A DNA stretch of 64,000 nt from Megaleporinus macrocephalus (GCA_021613375.1 CM038726.1:15358341-15422340), one strand, 5' to 3'; counted from the stretch's first letter, positions 13,871-27,499 are shown. Notes: generated from the sequence alone by a model not told the origin. Numbers and translations are program-made.

Positions 13871-14157
13871 ATGCGCAGAAGATTTTAAAGTCGTAGTTGG
13901 CAGAGCACTGATTAACTGGTATACCATAATCTTTGCCAGAACCATTCGTCTATTCCAAGAACTCTTTATGAACCTTCATTTATAGGAGTGCAATGCAGTT
14001 TATGTATAAAGAGCAGAATGTTATTAATATAGAGCTTTGCAAGTGGTGAGAAGACTCCGTATCAGTAGGTGACTGATACTCCGTGTGGGCCAACAGTACC
14101 AGTGCACATTACCAAATTCTTAATGTTTGCAGTAAGAGGACAAAATGTGACGTTAAG

Positions 14158-14450
14158 TGAGTCTCCGCTGTATCATTTACTGCCTGACCGCTGGTAATCA
14201 CTGTGAGGATCTGGAGTGTGAGGTGAAAAATACCAACCTCTAAATCTAATTGTAGCTTTGTGAAAACACTGCAGAGCTGAGGTTGTCTAAACTACTGTCA
14301 TATTGAAAGTGATGCTCTCTGCCAGCTTTTGTTGGCCTTGGTGAAGTGATGCTCAGGGGGAATGAATCACAGTTGAGTTTATGATCAGAATTTATAACTT
14401 CTCAGCTACACTGACCATCTCTCTTCTACACTTTCACGTTACAAACTCAT
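14158..14450 (+). repeat. Local noncoding duplication A, copy 2
   Basis: Partner of 11591-11885 in the same orientation. By eye most positions match. Differences are mainly substitutions plus a few short indels (for example GAGCTGCAGAG in copy 1 against CTGCAGAG here). Several shared runs exceed 20 bases, which suggests either selection or a fairly recent duplication. Confidence 0.8.
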
Positions 14451-15240
14451 GCTTAGAATTTATGTCCAGACTCTATGTTAAAAAAGCTGAAAAAGCTGAA
14501 GAACTTTCTCACAAGATCATTATATCTGATAAATATAACTTTTTATTTTGCTCGTAGTTTGCACACCAACTACCACTTTGTGAATTTCTAAATAAGCATG
14601 ATCAGGTCTTTATTAAACTTATAAAAGATAAAGAGAATACAATAAAACAAACAACAAAAGTGTATAGTTTTTCATTATTATATTGAACTAGATAATATAA
14701 CATTAAATGTCTTTGTTGCCAGAAATGTGCAGACCAGGAACTGCAATAATAAATATATAGAAATAGTTTTGGGACCTCTTCCAGCCTAATGAGCATTGAG
14801 AAGTCTAATTTAACTGAGAGCTGATGGTGAAGATTTAGGTAGATGTTTTTTAATCAGTGTAGGGTCAGCAACACTTACACCTGATCTAACTGATAGACCT
14901 ACACCCAACTGGTCATTCTTGTGGTTCACATATAGTTATATGTCTTTGTTGGTGAAAGTTTAATTGATTGTCTTATTTTATTTACATTCACTGAGTTTTC
15001 TTTATTTGTTGCTATGAGTTTAATGGAGGCCTGATAATATTTAAGGTCACATTCTTGCAGAAATTCATAAAATACTGGGGTTGAAAAACCTTCTAGCAGC
15101 ACTTTATCAGTTCATTGTTTGGACAAACTTGGAAGAACAGTGTGGAGGTCATTAACCGGTAAAATTTGTACATTGCCATAGCACATAAATGTTTGATATT
15201 ACAAATGAGCCGACTTTTTGAGACTTCACATACATTAAAG
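14451..15240. other. Noncoding stretch, no gene recognised
   Basis: AT-rich, with no domain or exon seen. Confidence 0.55.
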
Positions 15241-15660
15241 TGTTTTGAAGATAAATAATGGCCCCACTTGATGTGAAAAGGTGCTGATGTTTATTTCCAA
15301 TCTATATATTCAGACGTATATCATATAAAGGGGCGGGGTGTCTCAGAGATGCATTGTGATCCAATTACACAAACCACCTCCAGAGTCGATAAGGGACACA
15401 TACACTAGTGTAGTGTACTTAGAAGAACTGCTCAATAATGACCTACAATTCAAATCATTATAAGCTTCTTCTCAGCTTGCTGAGATCTTCTGTTATGTAT
15501 GTTCCAACTCATGAAGAGAAGAAGTGAAAAGATTAAAATAACAATGCCCTGCCCAAAGTACCACACATAGTGAGAGGTGTGGTGATATAAGGTCTAGTCT
15601 AACCAAGTTAATTTGCTCAAATACCTAAGATAGCTATGTAAATCATAAGGTAACCTTAGC
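15241..15660 (+). repeat. Local noncoding duplication B, copy 1
   Basis: It aligns along about 420 bases with 17413-17837, about 2.17 kb away in the same orientation. Shared words include AATCTATATATTCAGA, GGTGTCTCAGAGATGCATTG, CCAATTACACAAACCACCTC, AGAAGAACTGCTCAATAATG and a small palindrome CTCAGCTTGCTGAG. No conserved frame is present. Confidence 0.8.
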
Positions 15661-16366
15661 AGCCTATTATAACTACACAGATCATTTTAATGCCTGCTTA
15701 TATAAATGTATATATCTAATGTAACAATAGAATATGGGCAACAGAACACAAGTGACAAGTGTTATGGCAAAAGCTGTGGGAACAAGTCACAGTTTTGCTG
15801 CTGGTTGTAAGAACACCCACTTTCTTGTGTTCTGTTGCTTAATTCAGCCACTTTCACTTTAAGTTTATTGAACATTTCCTTAAAAAAAGTTGTTTTTCCA
15901 TTATATAGACCCTGCATGTAGCACAGAGGTCTGTGATGCATACTGACACTAACCATAACAGACATGTAGTACTCTATGAGCACTGACACTAACTCACAGC
16001 AGGCATTGTTGTGCAGGCTCTACCTGCTAATTATACCAGAGACACGGTTGTAGACATGTGTGCGAGTGCAGTGGGCTGAATAAGTTGGAGTAGATTGGCT
16101 CCTCTGTAGTCTTCTGACCTCAGGTTGAAGGCTTTTCTTGCCATTAGACAGAGATGCCATTCGCTCTAATGAGGCCAGCTAAGTTACGTGTTCAGCCGTG
16201 GCCTCGGAGGACTGTACTGTACGACCACGCTATGTGAGGGCAGTGTGTGTGTATGTGTGTGTTTACACAGAGCAATATTGCTGCCACTGTTTAGCAGAAC
16301 ACATTGCACTGCACAGTATTAGGATAACAAAGAGGTAGAAGGGTATGTGGGAGAAACACAGAAATA

Positions 16367-16431
<65 letters not shown>

Positions 16432-17412
16432 GAGGTTACATATCTCTAACCACTACAGGAAATTTTGTGGACTGCTTTTTTTCCCATTTCAATTCACATT
16501 ACAAAAAGCAACACTGCCCTTTGTATTGTTCTATTAGTCTATATTTAAAATTTGTCAATGCTACCTATAGCGTGTTTCTACAATCATCAAGCTTAGCAGA
16601 AATATAGAGCCTGTACCAAAATATGTTGCATTTTTCTAGCTGATTGTATGTGTTGCTATTGTTTAAAAAAACGTTTCAATAACAAAGACTAGTGAAATGT
16701 ATCAAGAATTGAAAACTAACTGCCATAAATGTGTTAGAATCAACATCAATTTCACAGACACTTGCATACCATAATAATAACCTAGCAACACCATAGCAAC
16801 CACCTGGGGCACTATGCCAGTGGTTTAGCCACACTTTAGCCACTGGTATTTTGAACCACATCACATGTCTTTTTTACATATTAACTTCATATACAGGCCC
16901 AAAAAGTTCTGGTTAGATGCAAAATTAACGTTATACTGATGCAAATTTAATGACGATAGTACAAAATGCTCAGAGGACACATTCTTCTCTGAGTTCTCTT
17001 TGAATGCTTGTCAACTTCGCAAACATCAGATTCATCTGGTATCAGCACAAGGTCCAAAGCAAAACTGACATTGTTTTTCTGTATGTTTTTCTGACCTTCC
17101 AGAGAGGTCTTCAAATCCCCCAAACTTACATAGTGCAGCTACCCATCAACTATGTTTTTTGTAGCTTATTAAAACTAGACATGTGGGCTTAGACACCAAA
17201 TGTTTCATGTTAAAATGATCTTAACGATATGGCATAATCCATGTGACATTTCACAAACAATACAAATCAATACACATAATTTGAAATTAATAACACAAAC
17301 TGACCTAACCTAATATAATATAATATGCTTTTTAACACATACAATCAACCAGCCAAGGCATCTTTCTCTGCAATAGTTTAGGACTGACTTTGAGACTTAT
17401 AATGCAATAATA
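15661..17412. other. Noncoding stretch between the two copies of duplication B
   Basis: It holds an enhancer-like non-repetitive block at about 16030-16240 (for example TTTTCTTGCCATTAGACAGA and CTCTAATGAGGCCAGC), the GA microsatellite at 16371-16428, and a CCATAGCAACCACC motif at about 16791-16804 typical of short fish minisatellites. No gene is recognised. Confidence 0.45.
16371..16428. repeat. (GA)n microsatellite
   Basis: About 58 bases of perfect GA repeat. Confidence 0.97.
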
Positions 17413-17837
17413 TGTTTTGAAGGTAAAAGACATTGCAAATTTGATGGCCACACTTGTTGTGAAAAAGTGCTGATGGTGCTTAATTTCCAATCTATATATT
17501 CAGATGTATATCACGTAAAGGGGTGGGGTGTCTCAGAGATGCATTGGGATCCAATTACACAAACCACCTCCAGAGGCGATGAGGGACACAACGCTCATAG
17601 TGTATTTAGAAGAACTGCTCAATAATGACATACAATCAAATTCAAATCCTTACAAGCTTTTTCTCAGCTTGCTGAGATATTCTGGTATGTTTGAACTCAT
17701 AAAGAGAAAAAGACAAAAGTTAAAAAAAACAATGCCCTGCCCAGTGTAAGGTAAAGAGAGGTGTGGTGACTTGGTCCAACTAAGTTCGTTTGCTTAAATA
17801 TATAGACTAGCTATGTAAATCATATGGTAACCTTAGC
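17413..17837 (+). repeat. Local noncoding duplication B, copy 2
   Basis: Partner of 15241-15660. The short open frame that starts within it is not preserved in the other copy, which argues against coding function. Confidence 0.8.
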
Positions 17838-18427
17838 AAAAAAATTTTTTAATTATTATACGATGTGCTACAACTACTAGTATCTCTCCAGTAAGGCACA
17901 CAGTATACAAACAGGCTAAGTTTATTGAGCTAACCAAACCATAGCTAATCCAACATCACAACCAAAGAAAAGAATAAAGTTTTTATTTAAAATAAGAAGC
18001 CTATGTTACTGCTTTAGTAAAATAGTTGTATTCTATATTTCCTCTAATAGAGGCTGTTTAATCAGCCTCCTCACATGCTGTGGTTTGAAAATTGACCAAT
18101 TGGCTGGGTTGTTTTTGTGATACAGTCTAACCCAATTTGCTGGAATAGCAAAAAGTGTGAATATAATCCAACTAAATGGTCCCTAGACTGTAAGGCTGCT
18201 TTGAAATAATTATTATAAAAATTTGTATTATAATTATTGCCATTACTCGTGTTATGGTGGGGAAAATAATTGTTTTAATGATATTAATTACAATCTAATT
18301 TATCTAGGTTATTAAGGTTGGCATTGAAATAATGTAAGTTGTAAAAGGAATATGAAAATGTAGACATGATTTTAAGAAGGAAGTTAGGGGTTGATTGATG
18401 ATGAACCGATAATGGACAATGTCTAAG

Positions 18428-19245
18428 TAGGGATACACCAATACAAATTTTTCCTTTCCAAAACCGATCCATAAATATAGGCCAATACCAATTACCAATA
18501 CTAACTAATCTAACTGACCTGTAAACTATAATACTTATATAGGTACATTTTTTAAACATTCATAGCATTTAATTGTTGGATTATTTGTAAATATATTTTT
18601 ACTGTTACATAATTAGTAATAGATACCAACAACTTAAGTAAATGTCAGATTTTTTTTTGTACAAAATAGTTTAAAACAGAACTGAACAGTATGACGTTGA
18701 ACCTGTAGTGTGTACATATAAGCACCCAGCAGCTTCGCTGGCTCAGCAGAAACGGTGCTGAATGTTGTTTCTTATCCAAATTTCCCAAAGTCATTTGTCT
18801 CATACGTGCGTCTCTGAGGGGAGATTAGTAAATATCACCATCGCTCATTCTGTCACTAGCCGCGACTTTCATTGTCTTTTTGTGGCTTGGTTGAAACGCA
18901 GGGCCTCGAGACCCTGCTGCTTAACGATACCGCTGACCAATGGAGGTGTGTCCCAGGTGGGGATAACTCAGGTTTTAAGTGACTATACAGCAGCAGATGA
19001 GTGATGACTGGTTCAGCTATTAAGGTTAGAGGCTCCTGTTACTGTGTTTTCCCACAAAATACTGCTGTTACAGAATTTGCCCTGAGAGGTTTTACTGCTG
19101 CTTGTCATCTAAGTCTGGTCCATTGGCTTTCACGAACAGAGCCGGTACGCACCGGAAAATATTTGACAGAGTTGTCAGTCACAGGTACCAGTATCAATGC
19201 AAATACTGATACAGTATCAGGACTGGTGCAGTAACGCTACTCAAT
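18428..19245. mobile_element. hAT-like non-autonomous element
   Basis: It starts TAGGGATACACCAATACAA, which matches the general form of fish hAT MITE ends (TAGGG, then CACCGATAC-type sequence). It ends with an imperfect inverted counterpart containing ACTGATACAGTATCAGGACT. The interior is relatively GC-rich at 18860-18990. No transposase is visible. A partial copy lies at 8265-8640. Confidence 0.45.
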
Positions 19246-19364
19246 AGTCAGTCTCAGGAAGTCAGTGCACATATTGGTTACAGGACGTGCATAGTTACGG
19301 ATCACCTTGCGGAAATCTCTTTAATGTTTTTAGGTATGTGTTTCTCTTTCTGTCTCTCTTTCTT

Positions 19365-19365
<1 letters not shown>

Positions 19366-19413
<48 letters not shown>
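19366..19413. repeat. (CA)n microsatellite
   Basis: About 48 bases of CA repeat, joined directly to the dispersed repeat that follows. Confidence 0.97.
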
Positions 19414-19416
<3 letters not shown>

Positions 19417-19707
19417 TTGTCTTACTATATTAATGAGGTCATCCATAGGTTTCTGTTGATCTTTCTTGTCCTATAACTAAATAACACTACATCTACACCT
19501 ACACCTAACCCTAACCTTAACCTTAACATTACTACCCCAAAGACTAATTTCTGCTCTATTAGATTTTTTTTTTTTTAAAACTTGATTTTTGGAGAAAATG
19601 ACATGTCCTAAAGTGAGGACCAGCAAAATGTCCTCATTTTACCAAAATAATCAGACTGTACTATACTAGTGAGGACATGTAGTCCTCACAACTATACCTC
19701 TACAAGA
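19414..19707. repeat. Dispersed fish repeat flanked by CA tracts
   Basis: It contains ATGTTTGTCTTACTATATTA, a CCTAACCCTAACCTTAACC run, AAAGTGAGGACCAGCAAAAT, ATGTCCTCATTTT and GAGGACATGTAGTCCTCACA. This is a widespread teleost repeat that usually sits between CA microsatellites, as here. The telomere-like run is part of the family and not an interstitial telomere. Confidence 0.7.
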
Positions 19708-19732
19708 ACACACACACACACACACACACACA
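19708..19732. repeat. (CA)n microsatellite
   Basis: About 25 bases of CA repeat on the right side of the dispersed repeat. Confidence 0.95.
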
Positions 19733-22286
19733 GGTGAATTAAAACCAACTAGTTTCTTTTTCATTCCTTTTCAATCACAGGCTATGTTCTCACACGTCCA
19801 CCTAAAGCATCTCATTATTCCCAGCTGCTGGACCGGTATGTAAGGGAGGACAAAAGGCGGGTGTGCCAAACCTCAGTGGCTTTTAATAAGAAGTCATTTG
19901 TACAGTAAAGGCCGCATACCGCACATAGCAGGCTGATGATATAGAGTCACATGAAGGACCGGTCATCTGAGATGGATTCTCACGGATTTAATCCCATAAT
20001 GAGCGCTGGCACGCTACGAGCGAAGCGAAGGAGAAAAACGACGGAAGCTCATCTCATGCTTGAAAGAGGCTGATGATGACTGACTTATTGTGGCTGAACA
20101 AACGTGTTGAAATGACAATGACAATGTTCTGTTTCGTTCTCATTATTATGGCCACTGAGTTCGACGTGACTCATTGACTTTTGCATTACCATGACTAATA
20201 TGAGGCAGTTTCATGATGCATTCGTGTGCAAATACTATACCAGACCTAATTATATTTTAAACTATTTATGTGGGCAGTGAGTGAGTATGCTTAACTATTT
20301 CCATACCCTTTAGTCAAGGAAGCCTATAGTATTCACAGTTACTGTTCAATTCGTAGTATTTGATTACATAACTCCCATTGCAATTGTGGTAGGCAAGCTG
20401 CAACTCCAACAAAGCTTATCTCATCACCACTGCTGCAGCTACGACCCTGCAGGTAAATGGAGACCAAGTATGTGACTGTGGACACTGTAGCCTTATTTAT
20501 AGAATGGATTCTTTAAATAAGAAGGCGGCGAAATAGATTCAAACATCAGCCTTGCTGCATGAATTCTATATGATTGCTTGGAAATGTTTAAGCAGCTAAC
20601 AAGTAGGTCTATTATCAGCCATCTGAAGATGCTCTACTGTTAAACTCACTGGCTGATCTAACGCTGCGTCCCCAACTGCACACTTCAATACTTTACAAGA
20701 AAGTGCACTTCTTGTTGTTGTGTTCTTGTTGATGTTATAAGCAAATAGTGCTAGTGCTAGTATGGGTTTGGGGACGTAGCAGACATCATTTATTATCACT
20801 ACAGCAACTAATCAAATAAAATCTAAGCAATACACTTAAATATATTGGTGGTTATAAAAAGAAGGATTCCCAAATAACACATTATGCTGGATTAGTTCTG
20901 GCTCTGTTATCTCATTACAAATCCACTGAACAACGAACATGAAGATCAGAACGAATGCAGAGTGCTTGTGTAACGCTGTTGACGTCATTGATACTATGAA
21001 CACTGCTTTAGGTAATCAATATTAAGTAAGGAGTACTTTATTGACCAGCTCACGCTTTATCACAATAGGCCTGTTTTGGAGGTCTGTTTTCTCTCGACAT
21101 GCTATCTTTGTGTTTCACCCCTCTGCTTCCCCCCCCCCCCCTGCTGATTAGGGTAGTTCAACACACAGAGCCACAGTTAATCTGCTAAGTGGTGTGAAGA
21201 GAATCATTTTTATTTGATTTCAGTGTATTCATTAAAAAATATCTGGTTTATTTCATTGTCACTAGCCGAATGGCCACTAGGGCCTCTAGATGTTCCTTAT
21301 GGGGTCCCACACTTCAATAGACATATCTAAGCTATTTTTTAATCAAATGTATACTTTCAAAGCAACTGTGGCAAGGCTGGATAGACCTTACAGAGCATTG
21401 GCCAATAAATAGCAATTTCCACTAATAATAGCTTGACTATATAAAAAAGAACTACCCCCAGTCTGCCCCAGCAACATTCTACCTGCGGTGGTAACCTGAT
21501 GACGGCTCACTTATCTCACCGTACTTGTTTTTATTCAGCTGATCATTATATTGTGACACAAATGTTCACCTCAGATAGCTATTTGCACTTTACTGTGCAT
21601 GGATAGAGCGTGAGAGAGAGAGAGAGACAGACAGAGGGAGACATAGAAAGCATGTGAGTCATACAGCAGTCCAATTTCAACTGACACAACCAGGTCAGGA
21701 GGACGTCAGATCCACGAACGCGGCCGGGCCTTTAGCCTGGACGACACAGACTGCACGACAAATGTTTTTTCATGGAATTGGCCTCCGTAGTCAGAAGAGG
21801 CCAATCATTATTTCCTCAGTCTCACTATACCCTAGAGTTCTGTTGCCCTTCATTATCTTTCCCTTTCTTTCTCTCCTGCCACATCCTTTCATTCTTCTTG
21901 CTCGCTCCGCTGGCAACAGGGTGGAGAGAAATGATGGCAGGGTGAAAATGTCAGCCATTTTTAACCCGCCGCTTTCTTTTCCTCTAAAAGACATCGTGCT
22001 TCTTCCGTCTATTTAGATGTTTTGGACGATGAATATAAAGATCAAACGTAAAATGTTTTGCTGCCAGCTGCTGAAACGTCGACAGTTCAGTGATGCTTCA
22101 AAGGCCAATCGGAATCTTACTGCAGATCTTCCAGTTTTCTGGGATCAACGTTACATAAAGTGGCCATATTCATTACAGGACTATTCTATGACCTCTTTAT
22201 CTCTTAGAATTAAGTCTTTAAGTCACATGCTGGGGCTTATTAATTATGGGGGTTTAACAGGCTGTAGCTTTTAAGGCTAACATATT
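19733..22286. other. Noncoding stretch with enhancer-like blocks, no gene recognised
   Basis: Non-repetitive, moderately GC-rich blocks at 19790-20130 (containing GGATTTAATCCCATAATGAG, with an OTX/bicoid-type TAATCC) and 21655-22015 look like conserved noncoding sequence. A palindromic CRE lies at 20980-20987 and a run of C at about 21130. The 120-codon open frame starting at 21654 has no recognised domain and no codon structure that I trust. Confidence 0.4.
20980..20987. promoter_or_regulatory. Palindromic cAMP-response element
   Basis: The full 8-base consensus TGACGTCA is present. It is not adjacent to any gene that I can recognise, so function is unknown. Confidence 0.3.
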
Positions 22287-22490
22287 GTTGCTGTCCAAAA
22301 AAAAACAAGTGTCTCCAAATAGCAGCTTTACAGGAGATATCAGAAACAATCAATGTAAAACTTTCAGTGTATGTTCATGTAAAGAGGTTTTATTGTGATT
22401 GTGGAGCATTTCTATTGGGTCATTCATCAGGAAAGTTTCACAGCATATAAAAGGCAGCTATAAAAATGAAAATCAAGAAATATGGAGATA
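22287..22490 (-). mobile_element. MITE family R, copy in reverse orientation
   Basis: The left end TTGCTGTCCAAAAAAAAACA and the following AAGTGTCTCCAAA match the inverted right end of the complete copy at 37666-37909. Internal words (GGAGCATTTCTATTGG, and TCATCAGGAAAGTTTCACA) are the reverse complement of that copy. The right end keeps only a TATGGAGATA remnant. Confidence 0.65.
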
Positions 22491-24735
22491 AATAGTTTTT
22501 TTAGACCATGACTGTATGCACCATCACTGGCTACTGTGTGCTAGATTAGTAGGCCTTATAGGAAGTGTGGAACAATGATGGTCCTGGGGATCTGTCACCC
22601 TACAGCATCTTACTCTCTCCCTAATCTAGAACACTTGGTCCAGGTAATGAAGGCCTTCAGAGGAATCTGAATATTAGAGTCAACTGTGCTGGAGCAGTGG
22701 ATTGTAAGCTAACGCTGAATTTACATTTACATTACATTTTTACATGACTGATGAGAACATGAGTAAACGTTGGCTTCTACAATTGCTCCCACCAAACGAA
22801 GACAGTTTCATCACGCTCTATTCTTTATTATTTAAAGTGGAAAATAGTAATATTTTCAATAGTCCTAGAGAATAGTCCCAGGCTGGAGAGTCTGACTTCC
22901 AAGTGGGAATGCCAAGCCTGTCCCATAACTAGACCTCTATTGCACAGTATATCAAACTCTTTTGCTTACAAAGTAGTAAGGAAAAACTTCCACCCGAACT
23001 AAAACACAACGCTGTAGAAGGTTAATATTAATTTTCTATTGTTCATACAAGGACAAGCCTCAGAACAGGTTTTACTGAATTCCTTTCATGCATCTGTGGT
23101 TTTGCCTGAAGGGAACTTTTAACTGCATCGTCTGTAAAACATATCCTCCCTATTTCTCCAGAAATAGAGAGTCAGTTCCAGTTTAGTAGAATGACATGCA
23201 TCAAGGCGCAGTCTTGGTTTTTGATACACGGTCATTGACATGCCGAATAGTAAGTGGAAGCATCATAAGTACAAAGACACTGAAGCTAATCAGTACAAGT
23301 TGAATTGAATTATTATGATAATCTTTACTATCTGCCTTGAAGGAGAAACAGAAGAAACGGATCAGATTAGCGTCCGTGTTATCGCTATCATCTTAATCCT
23401 TTGAGAATGCTTGCAGGGCCTATTGCATCTTTTTTTCCTCTTCCATCCACCCATCCACACTTTTATGTGATCTTATCCTTTTATCATCCATAACTAGTAC
23501 AGAGATTATGATTTTTATCTCCACATGCCCACATTTAGGAGAGGTTTGATTTGCTGTGTGTCACTAAGCATAGCAGAAAATAATGATTTTGTGTTTTATT
23601 GTTGCTGGGGCTCGTGCAATAGGCATCTGTGAATCTTCTAGATGTACATTTTATAGAAGGCTCTTTACATTAAACGTTAGGAAGGGAAGTTAAGAAAGAC
23701 ACACACTTGCATACACACAAGCACTCTCACACACACACTGCAGATAAGAGTTTTATGTATTACACTGCCAAGGACCATTCAGTATTGAGCCCATAAATCA
23801 ACTGGACTGTCTAAATACACACACACGCGCAGAAGTACACACTGCTGCCGCGTCCTTGACGTTAAATGCCCGACCCCCCACCCCCACCGCACCGGTAGTT
23901 TCTTCATTACTGAAGTTATGGTGCTGTGATTTATGTAGCCAACACACCACAATTTCAGCCGAACAAGCACACGCTCATAAAAAAGAAAGAGGAAGATGTC
24001 CCTTTATCCTCTACTTCCCTCCCCTCTCTCTCTCTCTCTCACGCTCTCTCTCCTTCCCTAGGGCTCCCTTAGGCCGTGAAAGAGCCTGAAAGTCATTGAA
24101 AGTGCTTAGTTTGCAAACGAAAATAATTAAGGCCTCGGAAGGTCACGGAAGCAGTCTGGAGACTTCGAAAGTCCTTGTTTTTTAAATCTTCGGAATGTTG
24201 CATTCCACAAATGATTCCGCTTGGATCACAAGGCCGAACATCTGGTAGCTACACCATCCAGGTTGGTAAGACCTTGAAGGCCTAGATCAGGGGTCACCAT
24301 TCTTATCTGCAAAGGCCTCCAAACAGTCCTAGCACATCTCATATAGCTGGTCAGTCGATTAAAGACTAACTGATTGAATAAGTGAAATCAGGCTGCCCAC
24401 CTAAATGACCGTAACTTGAAAACTGGGGAAGGATGTAGCTTTACTGCCAATGCTGTCACGGCACAGTGAAAATCCTGGGTTTGCTCTCTGCTTAGTTTTC
24501 CCTTGTTTCTCCTCATTGCTAATGAGAAAGAAGATACTGAGCTGGCAAATATGGACTCGAGGACCATATTTAAAGGTGCATCTTCGTTTCAACAGATCAA
24601 TTCCACATATATTATACTTTTCAGTTCCTTTTACAAAGCGGACACAATTTTCAGCGCTTCTTGCAATCTGTCTTCCACTTATGCTACTTATAGTAACAAT
24701 AATATTAATCATAATAATACATTTCAAACTTTTCA

Positions 24736-24773
<38 letters not shown>

Positions 24774-27499
24774 TTATTATTATTATTCAAAAATAATTGA
24801 AAAATACATAAATACACAGGTCCTGACAGATATCTACGTTTGTGCAGTTGTATTTTTTTCCAATATTTGTGGCCATGTAATCGATTACAGTATATTAAGC
24901 AGAATCAAGATCTTATTTCTTTATTAGGTACCTGTTTTTTGGAATTTTGGAACCAGTTCCAAACAGGGACTACATTTCAATTCCCATTTCTAGTATTGAC
25001 TACTCATCTGTTAAATGTGTAGCTTCTTCCATTTCTGTTTATATTCTCTGGAGTCTTGTGCCCTACAAGCAAAAGGTGGCAGGGTGGTGGTGATGGTGGT
25101 TCTACAGTGTTAGCTTAAATACACTCAGCTTTCCTTCTAAGAGCGGACTCCAAGAGCAAGTTTAGACTGTTAGCCAGAAGCTACTAAGAATACTAAGAAT
25201 GGAGAAACATTGAAGATCATGATGCCCACAAGAATGTATATGTTACTGTTGAAACTAACTGCCTTTGATTTAAGCTGATAACCACTTGTTTGTTTCAGAA
25301 TGTTGTGCTACTTAGTCCAACTAAGGGGTCGTATTCCAGCAGGTAGGCAATGTCAGTGCATACCCTCTGTTGTCAACCGCCTCGTTGCGGCAGCATTTTT
25401 TATATTTTTTATTTATTACTTGGAGAGCAAATCTTTTAACATGAACTTCTAGTACAGGTTAACTTTCTTCTTGGCGTTCAGTGGGCACAGTGGGGAGGGT
25501 AATAGAAAAAAAGAGGAAAAAGAGTCCCTTCTCAAGGCCTTCCCAACTCATATATAAAGGTGCAGAGAGTAGAGAACAGCAAGCAGATTCATCCAACATA
25601 GCAATGCAGAGTGATACACGGATTCTACACGTAGAACCACCTGGTAATGTAATACAAAATTTTCAGAAAGAAACTCGGTAGTGCCTTGCAATTGACACAT
25701 TGCTTCCTCCATTGCCCTGCATTCACACCAGACCCTTCTGCCCAGAATGCATTAGCAACCTATGCTGTGCCATTCTTAACTGAAGATTCGTAGCTTACAA
25801 TAATCTTACCAAATAGGGCCTAGTTCTGGAAACGTCTTTCAGACATAACCTTTTGAAGTTTTTGGCCTGGGTTAACAGTATTCTAGGCCTCATGCCTGAC
25901 AGGATGTGCAGACACCACAGATCCCTTATTCTGCACAACATTCCAAGTAAAATTCTATATTTACAGTTGACCGTTCCCCCAGCAGTTTATGTGTTATGTG
26001 ACTGTCCACAGGTCAAACCAAAGCATCCCAAGTGTTGCTGTGAAACAGTGAGCAATGCTGATCTCAGTCTTAAAGCAAACTGGCAACATGTTTTGTCTTG
26101 TTGAGAAGAACGTATCTCATTTTTGCTTTAAAATATGTTATTCACTCTCTAGTTCATCACTTACACAGCCTTCTGGGTCATGGGGGTCAGGGATGTGTGT
26201 GTAACTGTGGTATAGCAAATAAAAAAAATCTGATGTTTGTAGTTCACATTTCATATCATCTTGACTCCATTCCATTAGCCAGCCGCACAACTACACAGAT
26301 AATTGCTTGATATAGACAACACAAACAGCTCTGCACTCCACTCACCAACTGCTGAACAAGAGAACCTCACTGACACTGATCATTGAATGCTAATCGAAAT
26401 CCAATGCCAGATTTCTGGACAGAAGCTCTGGCATAAACGCACGGGTGATGAGTGAGTGGAATATTTATGGTATTTATAATATCAAACACATGATAAACAC
26501 ATGCTCTTCATTTCTTATTTTTCATATAATTGGAGAAGGAGAAGTTTCACTCCAGCTCTTTCTGAATCTTGTGCGTTCTGGAGAAACTATGTGTTGTTGT
26601 TGGTATGAAGTGAGCATTCTTTGCTAACTGTGGTTTGATATTTGACAGTCACTGGATATTCTTTTTTGGGATTGTCATGAAATAAACAAACTACCAACAA
26701 ATATATCTAAAATGTATCTTCACATTAAAGCTTGTAGAGGCTGCACTGGGTATTTAGAGTTTGTTTTAGGGTTATTTAGGGTTAGTTTTGAACTAATAGC
26801 TTGTCTCACTATGTGTGTCCTCATATTGAGCACTGTGCACTTATGAAAAACATATATTCAGTACTATCATCAGTATATATGGGGTGAAGTGTCATGGTAT
26901 CATAAAGGTGTTTGTTTGATCATTTCAGGGAGACTGATTGTATAAGGCTGAATGTTTTATATGTGCATTATGTCAATACGTGCATGTGAATGTATGAGAA
27001 GTGAGTGGGGGTCCCCAGAAGGGGCTCAAATATCTGAAGGGGTAGAGCACTGTAAAAAGTTTGGGAACCTGCTGTTCTCTGAAGCTATTTTTAGAAGTTT
27101 TATGAAAGTTTTTGGAATGAGGCCTTTGCAAAATGATAAATATTAAAAAATGTAAACGTATATATTAACCATTTCACCTTTTTTTCATTATGTTTACATG
27201 CAGTTACAATATTTGCCTCGAGATTTGATTTCCACTTTGGACATATGATTAATTTTCGATGTTACACATCTTTCTCAATCAATTTAGAACCTTATACACC
27301 TAAGTCCATCAGTTCACCCTGTACCCTGTACTGGACAATAGAATGTGTGGTCATCTGCAATCTGGTGCAACAAAAAAAAAGAGTTTCATTTTTTTTATAT
27401 AATAATAGTATGTTATTACAAAGAAAGTAATCCATTCATCTTGTAATGTCAACTTCTGCCATTCTAAGCTTTTATATGTAGGTTTTAGTCAGTTGACAT
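22491..27499. other. Noncoding stretch, no gene recognised
   Basis: It includes an enhancer-like block at about 24060-24240 (TGCTTAGTTTGCAAACGAAA, AATAATTAAGGCC), a hAT-like end (CAGGGGTCACCATTC at about 24288), and the CTT/ATT microsatellite at 24737-24787. Open frames at 24401-24817 are low-complexity artefacts of that tract. Confidence 0.5.
24737..24787. repeat. (CTT)n then (ATT)n trinucleotide repeat
   Basis: About 34 bases of CTT repeat pass directly into an ATT repeat. Confidence 0.95.

Noticed and set aside
19500..19540. CCTAACCCTAACC run as an interstitial telomere
   Set aside because: It is degenerate and sits inside a known dispersed repeat family that contains this run.
21654..22016. 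120-codon open frame starting MSHTAVQFQLTQ
   Set aside because: No recognised domain, an overlapping frame on the other strand, and no splice or promoter context. More likely noncoding regulatory sequence.
24401..24817. 138-codon frame with a poly-Lys tail on the minus strand
   Set aside because: The poly-Lys segment is the CTT trinucleotide repeat. The remainder shows no homology that I recognise.
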